DNA from: Acidimicrobiales bacterium
Lineage (GTDB): Bacteria > Actinomycetota > Acidimicrobiia > Acidimicrobiales > RAAP-2
Length of the DNA stretch: 32,014 nt
Direction of reading: 5' to 3'
Assembly: GCA_017883025.1 (NCBI GenBank)
Contig: JADGOH010000062.1
Location: 1-32,014 of the forward strand
Shown: positions 1 to 7,049 of the stretch, piece by piece
Numbering within the stretch: position 1 is the first letter of the stretch
Layout of the letters: every line of letters begins with the position of its first letter
Notes under the pieces: model-generated
The model's database searches: none
What the model saw: the letters and a program-made list of their open reading frames with translations, nothing else
Told to the model about the DNA's origin: nothing
Translations under genes and position numbers: made by a program

Positions 1-336
1 GGCGTTCTCCAAGTGCTTGTAGCCCTTCTTCGGCCCGGGAAGACCCTGGATGCCCAGCTCCCGCATGATCCGCTTGACCAGCTTGGTGTTGACGATGAGC
101 CCCTGTTCGATCTCCAAGGCGGCCTTGACCCGCAGGATGCCGTAGGTGCCCCGGGAGCGGGCGTGGATGTCGGCGATGGCGTCGGCCAGCAGGAGGCGAC
201 GGATCTCGCGGTCGTTGGGCTTCCTGAATTTGATCTTGCAGGACGTCGAGCGGTCGAGGCCGACGATCTGACAGGCGTAGCGCTCGGAGTAGCCCAGGTT
301 GTTCAGCCCTCGGACAACCTGGAACGTTCTGTTGGG
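1..336 (-). CDS. IS3-family transposase OrfB, N-terminal part (partial)
   Basis: The frame one nucleotide back from orfA reads as the start of an IS3 OrfB. It has the HTH_21-type region (VVRGLNNLGYSERYACQIVG, then a DRSTSCK stretch) and the IADIHARSRGTYGILRVKAAL stretch followed by a VNTKLVKRIMRELGIQG stretch typical of the segment before the integrase core. The catalytic DDE domain is outside the window. No good ATG/GTG start is visible, so translation probably enters by -1 frameshifting from orfA; the 5' limit given is approximate. The frame stays open to the window edge, so there is no sign of decay in the visible part. Confidence 0.8.
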
Positions 337-611
337 TCGGCGCCACCCTCCTCGAAGAGGGCACTGGCCGCCTTCACCGCCTTGAGCTCGGCCTCGAGCT
401 CTTTGACCCGCCGACGGGCGGCGAGCAGCGGATCAGCCTCGTAGCTCTTGAGTCCGGGTCGTTGGCCGGCGTCGACGAGGGCCTGGCGCCGCCATTTGTA
501 GAGGGCGACCTGAGCGATCCCGAGCTCGACCTGGAGGTCGTTGACCGCCTCGCCGGCAAGCATCCGCTCGCAGGTCCGGCGCCGAAGCTCGGCGGGATAG
601 TGCCTTGGCAT
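303..611 (-). CDS. IS3-family transposase OrfA (HTH protein)
   Basis: This is a 102-residue protein of the IS3/IS911 OrfA type. The N-terminal helix-turn-helix (about residues 5-45, including the LQVELGIAQVALYKWRRQ recognition region) binds the element's ends. A leucine-zipper-like heptad helix (about 65-90, ARRRVKELEAELKAVKAA) gives dimerisation. The start is the ATG at 611, whose MPRHYPAELRRR opening matches the family; a longer frame to 737 crosses the IS terminus and is not credible. The 3' end overlaps orfB in the -1 frame. I saw no classical A6G slippery string, so the frameshift site is unclear. Confidence 0.85.
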   Translation of the reverse strand: MPRHYPAELRRRTCERMLAGEAVNDLQVELGIAQVALYKWRRQALVDAGQRPGLKSYEADPLLAARRRVKELEAELKAVKAASALFEEGGADPTERSRLSEG

Positions 612-660
612 GTTGGCTCCTGTGTATCGGGGCCAAGTTGTCCCATAGGTGGTCCACTTC

Positions 661-675
661 TTGGGGTACAGGTCA
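661..675 (-). repeat. Putative left terminal inverted repeat of the IS3 element
   Basis: On the minus strand this reads TGACCTGTACCCCAA, about 50 nt upstream of the orfA start. The position and 5'-TG match the ends of IS3-family elements. The partner repeat is outside the window, so the exact length is unknown. Confidence 0.5.
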
Positions 676-772
676 GTTCGCCGTGGCGACTGGAGGAGCG
701 GGCCGCTCGGGCCCGGGCACAGCGTCCGGTGGATCACCTCAACCGGTCCCCGTTACGGGAGCCGGCGGTGGA

Positions 773-806
773 CCGGCTCGGTTGCCGGGTTCCCGGACCG
801 AGCCGG
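773..806. terminator. Strong nested hairpin (terminator-like)
   Basis: CCGGCTCGGT (773-782) pairs perfectly with ACCGAGCCGG (797-806). Inside, CCGGG (785-789) pairs with CCCGG (792-796) around TT, leaving only a 2-nt bulge. The result is an almost perfect 15-bp hairpin. There is no T-run, as is common for actinobacterial terminators. It may end a transcript from the left that the IS has interrupted, or limit read-out from the IS. Confidence 0.45.
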
Positions 807-915
807 CCGGCCGCCGCCGCAATGCGGGTGTGCCCGCCGCCTGCAACTCCCGGTCATCTCCACGGAGGTGCCTTCGGAGGTGTGGTGCCCCGACTCGAGC
901 GCCCTCCGCCTACTT

Positions 916-930
916 AGGACCTTCGGCCCT
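916..930. promoter_or_regulatory. DosR/DevR-like palindromic box
   Basis: AGGACCTTCGGCCCT is an interrupted palindrome (AGGNCC-TTC-GGNCCT). It resembles the DosR/DevR dormancy-regulon box (GGGACTTTNGNCCC type) of actinobacteria. It lies about 260 nt upstream of the acyl-CoA dehydrogenase start, further than a typical site, so its target is unclear. The call rests on the motif only. Confidence 0.3.
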
Positions 931-1188
931 GAGTATCCGTGGGAACTGGCGCGATTCACCGGCAGATGGCCCCGGATTCCCACGCTGCGTGGGGTTTGAC
1001 CGGCCGCAGGATCGGACGCCGATGCCCTGGAACCCCTGGTGCACTTCCGGCCCGCACCGCGGGGTGGTCCCGGTTGGCTACCCTCGGGCAACGCAGGGCA
1101 CGCGCCCGCACCGCCCCTCCGGCCACGGCCGCGGAGGGCACAGTGTGCGCGCTGCCGTGCACCCGTCCGTCCGACAGAGGAGTGAGCC

Positions 1189-2400
1189 ATGAGTTTCGAG
1201 CCGAGCCCCCGGGGAGTGGACCTCCGTCAGCGCGTGATCGAGTTCCTGGAGACCGTGGTCATCCCGGCCGAGCCCATCTACGAGGAGCAGATGCGGGCGG
1301 CCGGCAACCCCCACGCCCACCCGCACGTGATCGAGGACCTCAAGGCGGAGGCCAAGGATCGGGGCCTGTGGAATCTGTTCATGCCCCACGTCACCCCATG
1401 GACCCCCGACCCGGTGCCCAACCTGGACTACGCCTACCTGGCCGAACTCGCCGGCCGCAGCCACCTCGCATCCGAGGCGATGAACTGCTCGGCTCCGGAC
1501 ACCGGGAACATGGAGGTCCTGGCCCTGTTCGGGAGCGACCAGCAGAAGGACGAGTGGCTCGTACCCCTGCTCGAGGGTCGGATCCGGTCGGCGTTCGCCA
1601 TGACCGAGCCCGACGTCGCCTCCTCGGACGCCACGAACATCCAGCTCTCGATCGTCCGCGACGGTGACGACTACGTGCTCAACGGGCGCAAGTGGTGGAT
1701 CTCGGGGGCGGCCTCGGAGCGGTGCGAGATCTTCATCGTCATGGGCAAGACCGACCCGTCGGCCGCCCGTCACCAGCAGCAGTCGATGATCCTCGTGCCT
1801 CGGGGGACGCCGGGGCTCACCATCGTGCGCAACCTTCCGGTGTTCGGGTATACCGACCGCGAGGGCCACTGCGAGCTGCGCTTCGAGGACGTGCGGGTGC
1901 CGGCCACGAATCTCATCGCCGAGGAGGGGATGGGCTTCGCCATCGCCCAGGCCCGGCTCGGCCCGGGTCGGATCCACCACTGCATGCGTTGCATCGGCAT
2001 GGCCGAGCGGGCGCTCGAGCTGATGTGCCGACGGGTGCTCGGCCGGGAGGCCTTCGGCAAGCCGTTGGCCGCCCAGGGGGTCATCCGGGAGTGGATCGCC
2101 GACTCGCGTATCGAGATCGAGCAGGCCCGGCTCCTGACACTCAAGGCCGCCTTCCTGATGGACACGGTGGGCCACAAGGGCGCGGCTACCGAGATCTCGG
2201 CCATCAAGGTCGTGGCGCCCAACATGGCGCTGCGTGTCGTGGACCGGGCGATCCAGGCCCACGGAGGCGGCGGCGTGTCCGACGACTTCCCGCTGGCCCG
2301 CATGTACGCCGGCCTGCGCACCCTGCGGTTCGCCGACGGCCCCGACGAGGTGCACCGCAGGCAGCTGGCACGGGCCGAGCTCGGCAAGTACGCCTCCTGA
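1189..2400 (+). CDS. Acyl-CoA dehydrogenase (ACAD10/11-like)
   Basis: This 403-residue FAD-dependent dehydrogenase introduces the alpha,beta double bond into acyl-CoA, passing electrons to ETF. The visible landmarks run in family order: an N-terminal helical domain, the FAD/substrate-binding beta strand region [16 protein letters not shown] (about 135-150), [10 protein letters not shown] (165-174), and C-terminal helices with REAFGKPL (286-293) and [13 protein letters not shown] (358-370), ending in GPDEVHR (384-390). The [12 protein letters not shown] form is characteristic of the ACAD10/ACAD11 branch rather than classical FadE enzymes; the substrate cannot be told. The ATG is preceded by AGAGGAGTGAGCC, a good ribosome site. 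A VOC protein follows 56 nt downstream on the same strand. Confidence 0.93.
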   Translation: MSFEPSPRGVDLRQRVIEFLETVVIPAEPIYEEQMRAAGNPHAHPHVIEDLKAEAKDRGLWNLFMPHVTPWTPDPVPNLDYAYLAELAGRSHLASEAMNCSAPDTGNMEVLALFGSDQQKDEWLVPLLEGRIRSAFAMTEPDVASSDATNIQLSIVRDGDDYVLNGRKWWISGAASERCEIFIVMGKTDPSAARHQQQSMILVPRGTPGLTIVRNLPVFGYTDREGHCELRFEDVRVPATNLIAEEGMGFAIAQARLGPGRIHHCMRCIGMAERALELMCRRVLGREAFGKPLAAQGVIREWIADSRIEIEQARLLTLKAAFLMDTVGHKGAATEISAIKVVAPNMALRVVDRAIQAHGGGGVSDDFPLARMYAGLRTLRFADGPDEVHRRQLARAELGKYAS

Positions 2401-2456
2401 CCCGACCCGAGGTGAAACCCGGTGCCGCCGAGGTCCCGGAGTGCGATGATGGGGTG

Positions 2457-2828
2457 ATGCTCGACCACCTCAGCATCCAGTGCGCCGATGTCGCCGTCAG
2501 CGCGGGCTTCTACGACCGCGTACTCACCCCGCTCGGGGGCGGGCGTGTCATGGACTTCGGCGAGGTGATCGGGTACGGCATCCCGCCCATGCCCAGCTTC
2601 TGGATCGGCCCGGCGACGACCGGCGAAGGGTTCCGTGAGGCCCACATCGCGTTCAGCGCGGCCGATCGCTCAGCCGTCGTGGCCTTCTTCGACGCGGCCG
2701 TCGCGGCGGGCGCCGAGGTGCTCCATGCGCCGCGGCTCTGGCCCGAGTACCACCCGGGCTACTTCGGAGCGTTCGTGCGCGATCCCGACGGGAACAACGT
2801 CGAGGCGGTGTGCCACGTCCCGGAGTGA
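2457..2828 (+). CDS. VOC (glyoxalase/bleomycin-resistance) family protein
   Basis: A 123-residue single-module vicinal-oxygen-chelate protein. It opens with LDHLSIQCADVAVSAGFYDRV (strand plus helix), has EAHIAFSA near residues 61-68, and closes with VRDPDGNNVEAVCH (108-120). Likely metal ligands are H4, H63 and E116, in the usual spacing. The reaction cannot be assigned; relatives include glyoxalases and small dioxygenase- or isomerase-like enzymes. The ATG at 2457 begins exactly where homology should begin. A GATGAT box at 2445-2450, 6 nt before it, could be a leaderless -10, although it departs from consensus. It could also be co-transcribed with the upstream dehydrogenase. Confidence 0.85.
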   Translation: MLDHLSIQCADVAVSAGFYDRVLTPLGGGRVMDFGEVIGYGIPPMPSFWIGPATTGEGFREAHIAFSAADRSAVVAFFDAAVAAGAEVLHAPRLWPEYHPGYFGAFVRDPDGNNVEAVCHVPE

Positions 2829-2990
2829 CCGGCGGAGATCCCAACTCCGGCCCCACGCCGGGTGAACGCGGATTCCGACCGGAGGGATCGTCTGCAAACA
2901 GGTGGCGAAGGACTCTAGTGCCGCTTGCAACCCGCGAGCACCATGGACATGACCCCGTCATGGACGGGGGACAACGACAAGGAGGTCGTG

Positions 2991-3398
2991 ATGGCAACGA
3001 AACGGGCGAGGTCGCGTGACGACGGAGCCAATCGGATCATCGACTCGGTGGCAGATGCAGAGCGGACGGCGCTCGAGGCGGTGCGACGGTTCCTCGACAC
3101 GGTGAACAACGCGTTCCCCGATGTCGGACCGGACGGCGGCCAGCGCCAGAAGATCATCGACTCGGCATTCCGCATGACGGAGGAATTGGTCGGCTCGTCG
3201 AACGAGTTCGCGCACCGGCTGGTCAAGGTCGGGTCGGATGCCGCCAAGCGGTCCCCGGTGAAGAAGGCAGCGGCCAAGCGGACGGCGAAGAAGGCCCCGG
3301 CCAGGAAGTCGGCGGCCCGCAAGGCTCCTGCGAAGAAGGCCCCGGCCAGGAAGTCGGCGGCCCGCAAGGCTCCTGCGAAGAAGGCCGCGGGCGGGTAG
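2991..3398 (+). CDS. Histone-H1-like protein with Lys/Ala-rich tail
   Basis: This 135-residue protein has two parts. Residues 1-83 are predicted mainly helical (RIIDSVADAERTALEAVRRF, then a second helix around QKIIDSAFRMTEELVG) and match no family I can name. Residues 84-135 are a strongly basic, low-complexity tail of KKAPA, RKSAA and KRTAKK units like the C-terminal tails of histone H1 and of the actinobacterial HupB/HU-like nucleoid proteins. A DNA- or RNA-binding, nucleoid-associated role is inferred from the tail. The start ATG at 2991 follows AAGGAGGTCGTG, a near-perfect ribosome site; an earlier in-frame ATG at 2943 lacks one. Part of the tail is an exact DNA tandem duplication (3288-3377). 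Confidence 0.8.
   Translation: MATKRARSRDDGANRIIDSVADAERTALEAVRRFLDTVNNAFPDVGPDGGQRQKIIDSAFRMTEELVGSSNEFAHRLVKVGSDAAKRSPVKKAAAKRTAKKAPARKSAARKAPAKKAPARKSAARKAPAKKAAGG
3288..3377 (+). repeat. Exact 45-bp tandem duplication inside the basic tail
   Basis: Positions 3288-3332 and 3333-3377 are identical 45-bp units, each encoding the 15 residues KKAPARKSAARKAPA. A partial third start (AAGAAGGCC) follows. Identity at all third positions points to a recent slippage or unequal-crossover event. The unit number probably varies between strains. Confidence 0.9.
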
Positions 3399-3405
3399 CG
3401 CCCGG

Positions 3406-3765
3406 TCAGCCGGCCAGCTCGGCGAAGGGCGTGCCCCAGTAGGTTGAAGGCCAGAACTGGGCGCCTTCGCCCAGCTTGCCGGTGTCGCCGAAGGCGTCCA
3501 TCGAGATGAACTCGCAGGTCTGGAGCATCTCGGGTCCCACCTCGGTGAACACCGGCCCCCGGGCGTGCGCCAGGACGGCGTCAACCGACTCGTATGCCTC
3601 GACCAGGCGGGCCCCGCCGGTTGCCTCGTTCAGGAACCAGTCGTAGTGGATCGTGCCCGGCTCGGTGCGGCTGATCTCGACGCACCGGGCGACGGTCGCC
3701 TTGAACCGCTCGATGTCGTGCACCTGGATATGGACGACGAAGCGGACGGCGGGGGACGGTTCCAT
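3406..3765 (-). CDS. Antibiotic-biosynthesis-monooxygenase (ABM)-like protein
   Basis: A 119-residue ferredoxin-like alpha/beta protein. Its pattern is that of ABM-domain quinol monooxygenases and related small oxygenases: VVHIQVHDIERFKATVARCV, then EPGTIHYDWFLNEATGGARLVEAYES, then a VLAHARGPVFTEV helix. Such proteins dimerise into a beta barrel; the substrate is unknown. The start ATG at 3765 is preceded on the minus strand by CGAGGAGACCC. It lies 37 nt downstream of the DUF1330-like gene on the same strand and probably shares its transcript. Its 3' end faces the histone-like gene, with only 7 nt between the stops. Confidence 0.8.
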   Translation of the reverse strand: MEPSPAVRFVVHIQVHDIERFKATVARCVEISRTEPGTIHYDWFLNEATGGARLVEAYESVDAVLAHARGPVFTEVGPEMLQTCEFISMDAFGDTGKLGEGAQFWPSTYWGTPFAELAG

Positions 3766-3802
3766 GGGTCTCCTCGGATGGTCGTGGGAAGTCGGTTGTC
3801 GG

Positions 3803-4624
3803 TCAGCCCCGGATGGACTCGGCCAACCGGTCGATGGCGGGGCGGAGCATCAGGGTGTACGTGTCGGCGATGGTCGGCCCGCGATGATCGGCCTGCGCGG
3901 CGATGCGTCCGGGGTCGAACGCCACGGCCTCGAAGGCGGCCCGCGACGGGAAGACGTTGAACCGCACCTCGTCCCACCCGCGCCCGTCACCCACGACGGT
4001 CCCCTCGACGTCCAGCCAGGCGCCGATGCGCACGCCGTGGGGGAGTGCCACCCTACCGGCGGCACCCTGGTACACCGCCATGTCCGCGGATCGCCGCCCC
4101 TCCTGGTAGCGGAGCAGGTGGAGGAGCACGACCGGCCCGTCGTCCGGGGTCGAGGGGTGCGGCACGCTGTCGAGCGCCGGGGCGTCGGCCGGCACGTCGG
4201 GCCAGTCGGAGGGCTCGCAACAGATGACGAAGGTCGATGCCATGCCGGCGTCCTTGTGTTCGTGCAACCCGATGTAGTCGGGGAGTTCCTGCATCTCCAG
4301 GAACGCCCGGCGGGTCGGGTACCGGACCACGGCGATCCGCTCCCACTCCTGGTCGTCTCCCACCAGCTGGGCCTCGACGTCGGCGAGGAAGACCAGCTCG
4401 GCGCCGACGGTGCGGAACGGCCCGAACGGGGCGTACCGGTCGTCGGCCTCGCGCCCGGTCAGGTCCGACTCGCGACCGTCGGCGTAGACGGCCCGCTCCC
4501 GGTACCGCATGAGGTTGACCATCCAGACGGGGCCGTCGTCCTCGGGGGCGACGGCGGCCAGCCTGGCGGCGTAGCCCCTGTCGATGGTTCCGTACGAGAT
4601 CGTGGGGAGGGCGTGGGGGTCCAT
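3803..4624 (-). CDS. Two tandem DUF1330/dimeric-barrel domains
   Basis: A 273-residue protein built from two similar halves. The first (about 32-150) opens GPVWMVNLMRYRERAVYADG; the second (about 170-265) opens GPVVLLHLLRYQEGRRSADM. Each half continues with a strand ending in a GDD- or GDGRGWDEV-like turn and a YPTRRAF / FPSRAAF helix start. This VNL(M/L)RY pattern is the signature of DUF1330-type ferredoxin-like domains, so the protein looks like an intramolecular dimer formed by duplication. Function is unknown. The ATG at 4624 follows GAGGACTGCC; the frame remains open far upstream, but that extension is antisense to the dehalogenase and is not credible. Confidence 0.75.
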   Translation of the reverse strand: MDPHALPTISYGTIDRGYAARLAAVAPEDDGPVWMVNLMRYRERAVYADGRESDLTGREADDRYAPFGPFRTVGAELVFLADVEAQLVGDDQEWERIAVVRYPTRRAFLEMQELPDYIGLHEHKDAGMASTFVICCEPSDWPDVPADAPALDSVPHPSTPDDGPVVLLHLLRYQEGRRSADMAVYQGAAGRVALPHGVRIGAWLDVEGTVVGDGRGWDEVRFNVFPSRAAFEAVAFDPGRIAAQADHRGPTIADTYTLMLRPAIDRLAESIRG

Positions 4625-4698
4625 GGCAGTCCTCGGTGGGTCGGTCAGCCGTCGGTCGGCGGTCCGCGCTCGGTGGCGTGACCGGGCCGGTTCGTCGC

Positions 4699-4704
4699 TA
4701 GTTT
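4699..4704 (+). promoter_or_regulatory. -10 box TAGTTT upstream of dehalogenase leader
   Basis: TAGTTT lies 5 nt before an ATG (4710), the same arrangement as several other putative leaderless promoters in this window. It faces the dehalogenase, in a 153-nt divergent gap. Confidence 0.5.
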
Positions 4705-4709
4705 GGCCC

Positions 4710-4781
4710 ATGACACGTGTGCCCGGCCATGGCCGCCCCACGCAGGGGTCTGCCCGGCCGAGGAAGAAGGAGCACGGATGA
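4710..4781 (+). CDS. Possible leaderless 23-aa leader ORF
   Basis: An ATG lies 5 nt after the TAGTTT box and opens a 23-residue frame (MTRVPGHGRPTQGSARPRKK, then EHG). The stop TGA (4779-4781) overlaps the dehalogenase ATG as ATGA, and the AAGAAGGAG ribosome site lies within the small ORF. If transcription starts near 4710, ribosomes would read this leaderless ORF and terminate exactly on the next start, giving translational coupling. The peptide is basic with no recognisable family. It may be a chance frame; the evidence is positional only. Confidence 0.4.
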   Translation: MTRVPGHGRPTQGSARPRKKEHG

Positions 4782-5689
4782 CCGACAGTCTGCGCACGCC
4801 CGACGAACGGTTCGACGGCATCGGCTGGGAGTTCGCGCCCCACTACCTGAACCATCCGGACGGCCTGCGCCAGCACTACGTGGACGAGCGCCCGACCGAC
4901 GAGGAGCGGGGGACCTTCCTGCTGGTCCACGGCGAGCCCACCTGGTCCTACCTCTACAAGGACTGGATCGGTCCGCTGGTCGACCTCGGGTTCCGGGTGG
5001 TCGCCCCCGACCACTTCGGGTTCGGGCGGTCGGACAAGCCGACCGACGAGGACTGGTACACCACCGCCCGGCACCGCCACGCCCTCGACCACCTGGTGCG
5101 CGAGCTCGACCTGACCGGCGTCCACCTGGTCGTCCAGGACTGGGGTGGGCCGATCGGACTGTGCACGGCGCTGGCCGACCTCGACCGTTACGAGCGGCTC
5201 GTCATCCTCAACACGTGGCTCCACGACGACACCTTCGAGTACTCGGACGGAGTACGGCTCTGGCGCCAGATGGCCGTCGACCCGGCGCAACTGGGTGGCG
5301 ACATGCCGACCGGTGCCATCGTCTCGAGCGTCCTGCGGCGTCCGGGCCACGACGCCGAGGCCATCGTCCGCGCGTTCGACGCCCCTTTCGTCGACGAGGC
5401 GTCCAAGGCCGGCGCCCGCCGGTTCCCGTTCTGCATCCCGTTCGCCGAGCCGGAGCTGGGCGATGCCGCCCTGCAGGCCGAGACCCGGGCCCGCCTCCGC
5501 ACCGTCGGACTTCCCGTCCACGTGGCCTTCGGCGACGCCGACCCGATCTTCACGTGGGAGTGGGCCGAGCAGTGGGCGGACGAGATCGAGGGTGCCACCC
5601 TCGATCGGATCGAGGGAGCAGGCCACTTCGTCCAGATCGACGCCCCTGACGACGTGCTCGCCGTGATCCGTGCCCATGTCGGGGAGTGA
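4778..5689 (+). CDS. Haloalkane dehalogenase-like alpha/beta hydrolase
   Basis: This 303-residue alpha/beta hydrolase resembles DhlA-type haloalkane dehalogenases, which hydrolyse carbon-halogen bonds through an aspartyl ester. The oxyanion region HGEPTWSYLY (51-60) is the DhlA form. The nucleophile is D121 in VVQDWGGPIG, with the halide-holding tryptophan W122 directly after it. The catalytic histidine is H283 (GAGHFVQ), and the acid is probably D253 or D255 (FGDADPIF). A cap domain rich in W and F lies between about 145 and 225. Length and order are normal. The start has an AAGAAGGAG site. Epoxide hydrolases or other relatives are possible, but an Asp nucleophile followed by Trp favours dehalogenase. 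The next gene overlaps its 3' end. Confidence 0.85.
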   Translation: MTDSLRTPDERFDGIGWEFAPHYLNHPDGLRQHYVDERPTDEERGTFLLVHGEPTWSYLYKDWIGPLVDLGFRVVAPDHFGFGRSDKPTDEDWYTTARHRHALDHLVRELDLTGVHLVVQDWGGPIGLCTALADLDRYERLVILNTWLHDDTFEYSDGVRLWRQMAVDPAQLGGDMPTGAIVSSVLRRPGHDAEAIVRAFDAPFVDEASKAGARRFPFCIPFAEPELGDAALQAETRARLRTVGLPVHVAFGDADPIFTWEWAEQWADEIEGATLDRIEGAGHFVQIDAPDDVLAVIRAHVGE

Positions 5690-7025
5690 CAGTGGGGCGG
5701 CCGGGGCCGTCGCCACGCCGATCGGACTGACCCGCAAGGGCGCGCCCGCCCCTGCGGGCAACGCGCCGTCCCTGCGTCCGAGCACCCTCCGGGTGCCGTT
5801 CCACGTCTTGGCCAAGCCGACCGGCCCCATCTGCAACCTCGATTGCGAGTACTGCTTCTTCCTGTCCAAGGAATCGCTCTACCCCGGTGACCGGTTCCGC
5901 ATGTCCGACGACCTGATGGCCGAGTACCTCCGTCAGTTCATCGGCGCGCAGCCGGACGGCGAGGTGACGGTGGCCTGGCAGGGCGGCGAGCCCACGTTGA
6001 TGGGCGTCGACTTCTTCCGCCGTGCGATCGAGTCCGCCGAGTCGGTGCGCCGCCCCGGGCAGCAGCTCCTCCACACGATCCAGACCAACGGCACCCTCCT
6101 GACGGCCGAGTGGTGCGATCTCCTCGCCCGTCACCGGTTCCTGGTCGGCATCAGCATCGACGGGCCGCCCGACATCCACGACCGCTACCGTGTCGACAAG
6201 CGGGGTGGGCCGACCTCCGCCAGGGTGTTGCGCGGGCTCGCCCTGTTGCAGTCCCACGGGGTCGACGTCAACGTCCTCTGCACCGTCCACGCCGCCAACC
6301 AGGACCGCCCGCTCGACGTCTACCGCTACTTCCGTGACGAGCTCGGCCTCACGTTCATCCAGTTCATTCCGATCGTGGAGCGCGAGAACGAGACCGGGTT
6401 CCAGGAAGGCGACACGGTCTCCGACCGGTCTGTCGACCCGGCTGCCTGGGGCGCCTTCCTCGAGGCGGTGTTCGACGAGTGGGTCACCCGGGACGTCGGG
6501 ACCGTGTTCGTGCAGCTGTTCGATGCCGCCCTCGCCACCTGGTGCGGCCTGCCGTCGACACTGTGCATCTTCCGCGAGACGTGCGGAGACGCCCTCGCGC
6601 TCGAGCACAACGGCGACCTCTACTCGTGCGACCACTTCGTCGAGCCCGACCACCTGCTCGGCAACATCACCACCACCACGATGGTGGAGCTGGTCACCTC
6701 GCCGAAGCAGCGGGCCTTCGGCCAGGCGAAGGCCAACTCGCTGCCCGCCTACTGCCGGAGCTGTGCCGTCCGCTTCGCCTGCAACGGCGAGTGCCCTCGC
6801 AACCGGTTCACCCTGACGCCGGACGGCGAGCCCGGGCTGAACTACCTCTGCGCCGGCTACAAGTCGTTCTTCACCCACATCGACGGGTCGATGCGCCTGA
6901 TGGCCCAGCTCCTGCGCAGCGGCCGGTATGCGGACGAGATCCGGGGGATCCTTGCCACCGCCGGGCGCAACGACCCGTGCCCGTGCGGCAGCGGCAGGAA
7001 GGCCAAGGCCTGCCACGGCCGCTGA
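5676..7025 (+). CDS. Radical SAM/SPASM anaerobic sulfatase-maturase-like protein with SEC-C tail
   Basis: A 449-residue protein of the anSME type, which oxidises an active-site Cys or Ser of sulfatases to formylglycine. The radical SAM cluster motif is CNLDCEYC (C53, C57, C60), followed by TVAWQGGEPTLMG and the HTIQTNGTLL, GISIDGP and RGLALLQ segments. The SPASM region has many cysteines (TWCGLPSTLC, FRETCGD, SCDHF, CRSCAVRFACNGECPRNRF) for two extra Fe-S clusters. The last ~22 residues, NDPCPCGSGRKAKACHG, are a zinc-binding SEC-C motif. Start is the ATG at 5676, or a GTG two codons earlier; either overlaps the dehalogenase, suggesting coupling. No sulfatase is in the window. Confidence 0.9.
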   Translation: MSGSDSGAAGAVATPIGLTRKGAPAPAGNAPSLRPSTLRVPFHVLAKPTGPICNLDCEYCFFLSKESLYPGDRFRMSDDLMAEYLRQFIGAQPDGEVTVAWQGGEPTLMGVDFFRRAIESAESVRRPGQQLLHTIQTNGTLLTAEWCDLLARHRFLVGISIDGPPDIHDRYRVDKRGGPTSARVLRGLALLQSHGVDVNVLCTVHAANQDRPLDVYRYFRDELGLTFIQFIPIVERENETGFQEGDTVSDRSVDPAAWGAFLEAVFDEWVTRDVGTVFVQLFDAALATWCGLPSTLCIFRETCGDALALEHNGDLYSCDHFVEPDHLLGNITTTTMVELVTSPKQRAFGQAKANSLPAYCRSCAVRFACNGECPRNRFTLTPDGEPGLNYLCAGYKSFFTHIDGSMRLMAQLLRSGRYADEIRGILATAGRNDPCPCGSGRKAKACHGR

Positions 7026-7049
7026 TCATCGCGGCTCGGGATCGGGACG

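Larger units (their letters stand above)
1..675 (-). mobile_element. IS3-family insertion sequence, left end (partial)
   Basis: Two overlapping minus-strand frames, orfA (102 aa, helix-turn-helix) and orfB in the -1 frame, form the standard IS3 arrangement in which the transposase is made by programmed frameshifting. Upstream of orfA the minus strand carries a terminus-like end beginning TGACCTGTACCCCAA at position 675, as expected for IS3 elements that begin with TG. The rest of orfB, its DDE catalytic domain and the other inverted repeat lie beyond the left edge. A target-site duplication therefore cannot be tested here. Confidence 0.85.
676..1188. other. Intergenic region without a convincing gene
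   Basis: These 513 nt lie between the IS terminus and the acyl-CoA dehydrogenase. Open frames exist on both strands, but their translations are Arg/Pro/Gly-rich with no recognisable domain, as expected of GC-rich non-coding DNA. The region holds a strong hairpin (773-806), a DosR-like palindrome (916-930) and a repeated CGGAGGTG (two copies, about 862-884). The last ~25 nt contain the GAGGAG Shine-Dalgarno of the next gene. The IS may have displaced whatever once lay to the left. Confidence 0.6.

Noticed and set aside
605-1192. Long open frames on both strands of the 676-1188 region
   Set aside because: Their translations are Arg/Pro/Gly-rich with no domain, no ribosome site and no codon bias like neighbours; typical of high-GC non-coding DNA.
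1078-2355. 425-codon frame antisense to the acyl-CoA dehydrogenase
   Set aside because: Mirror of third-position GC bias in a clearly coding gene; low-complexity His/Gly/Val/Leu-rich product with no motif.
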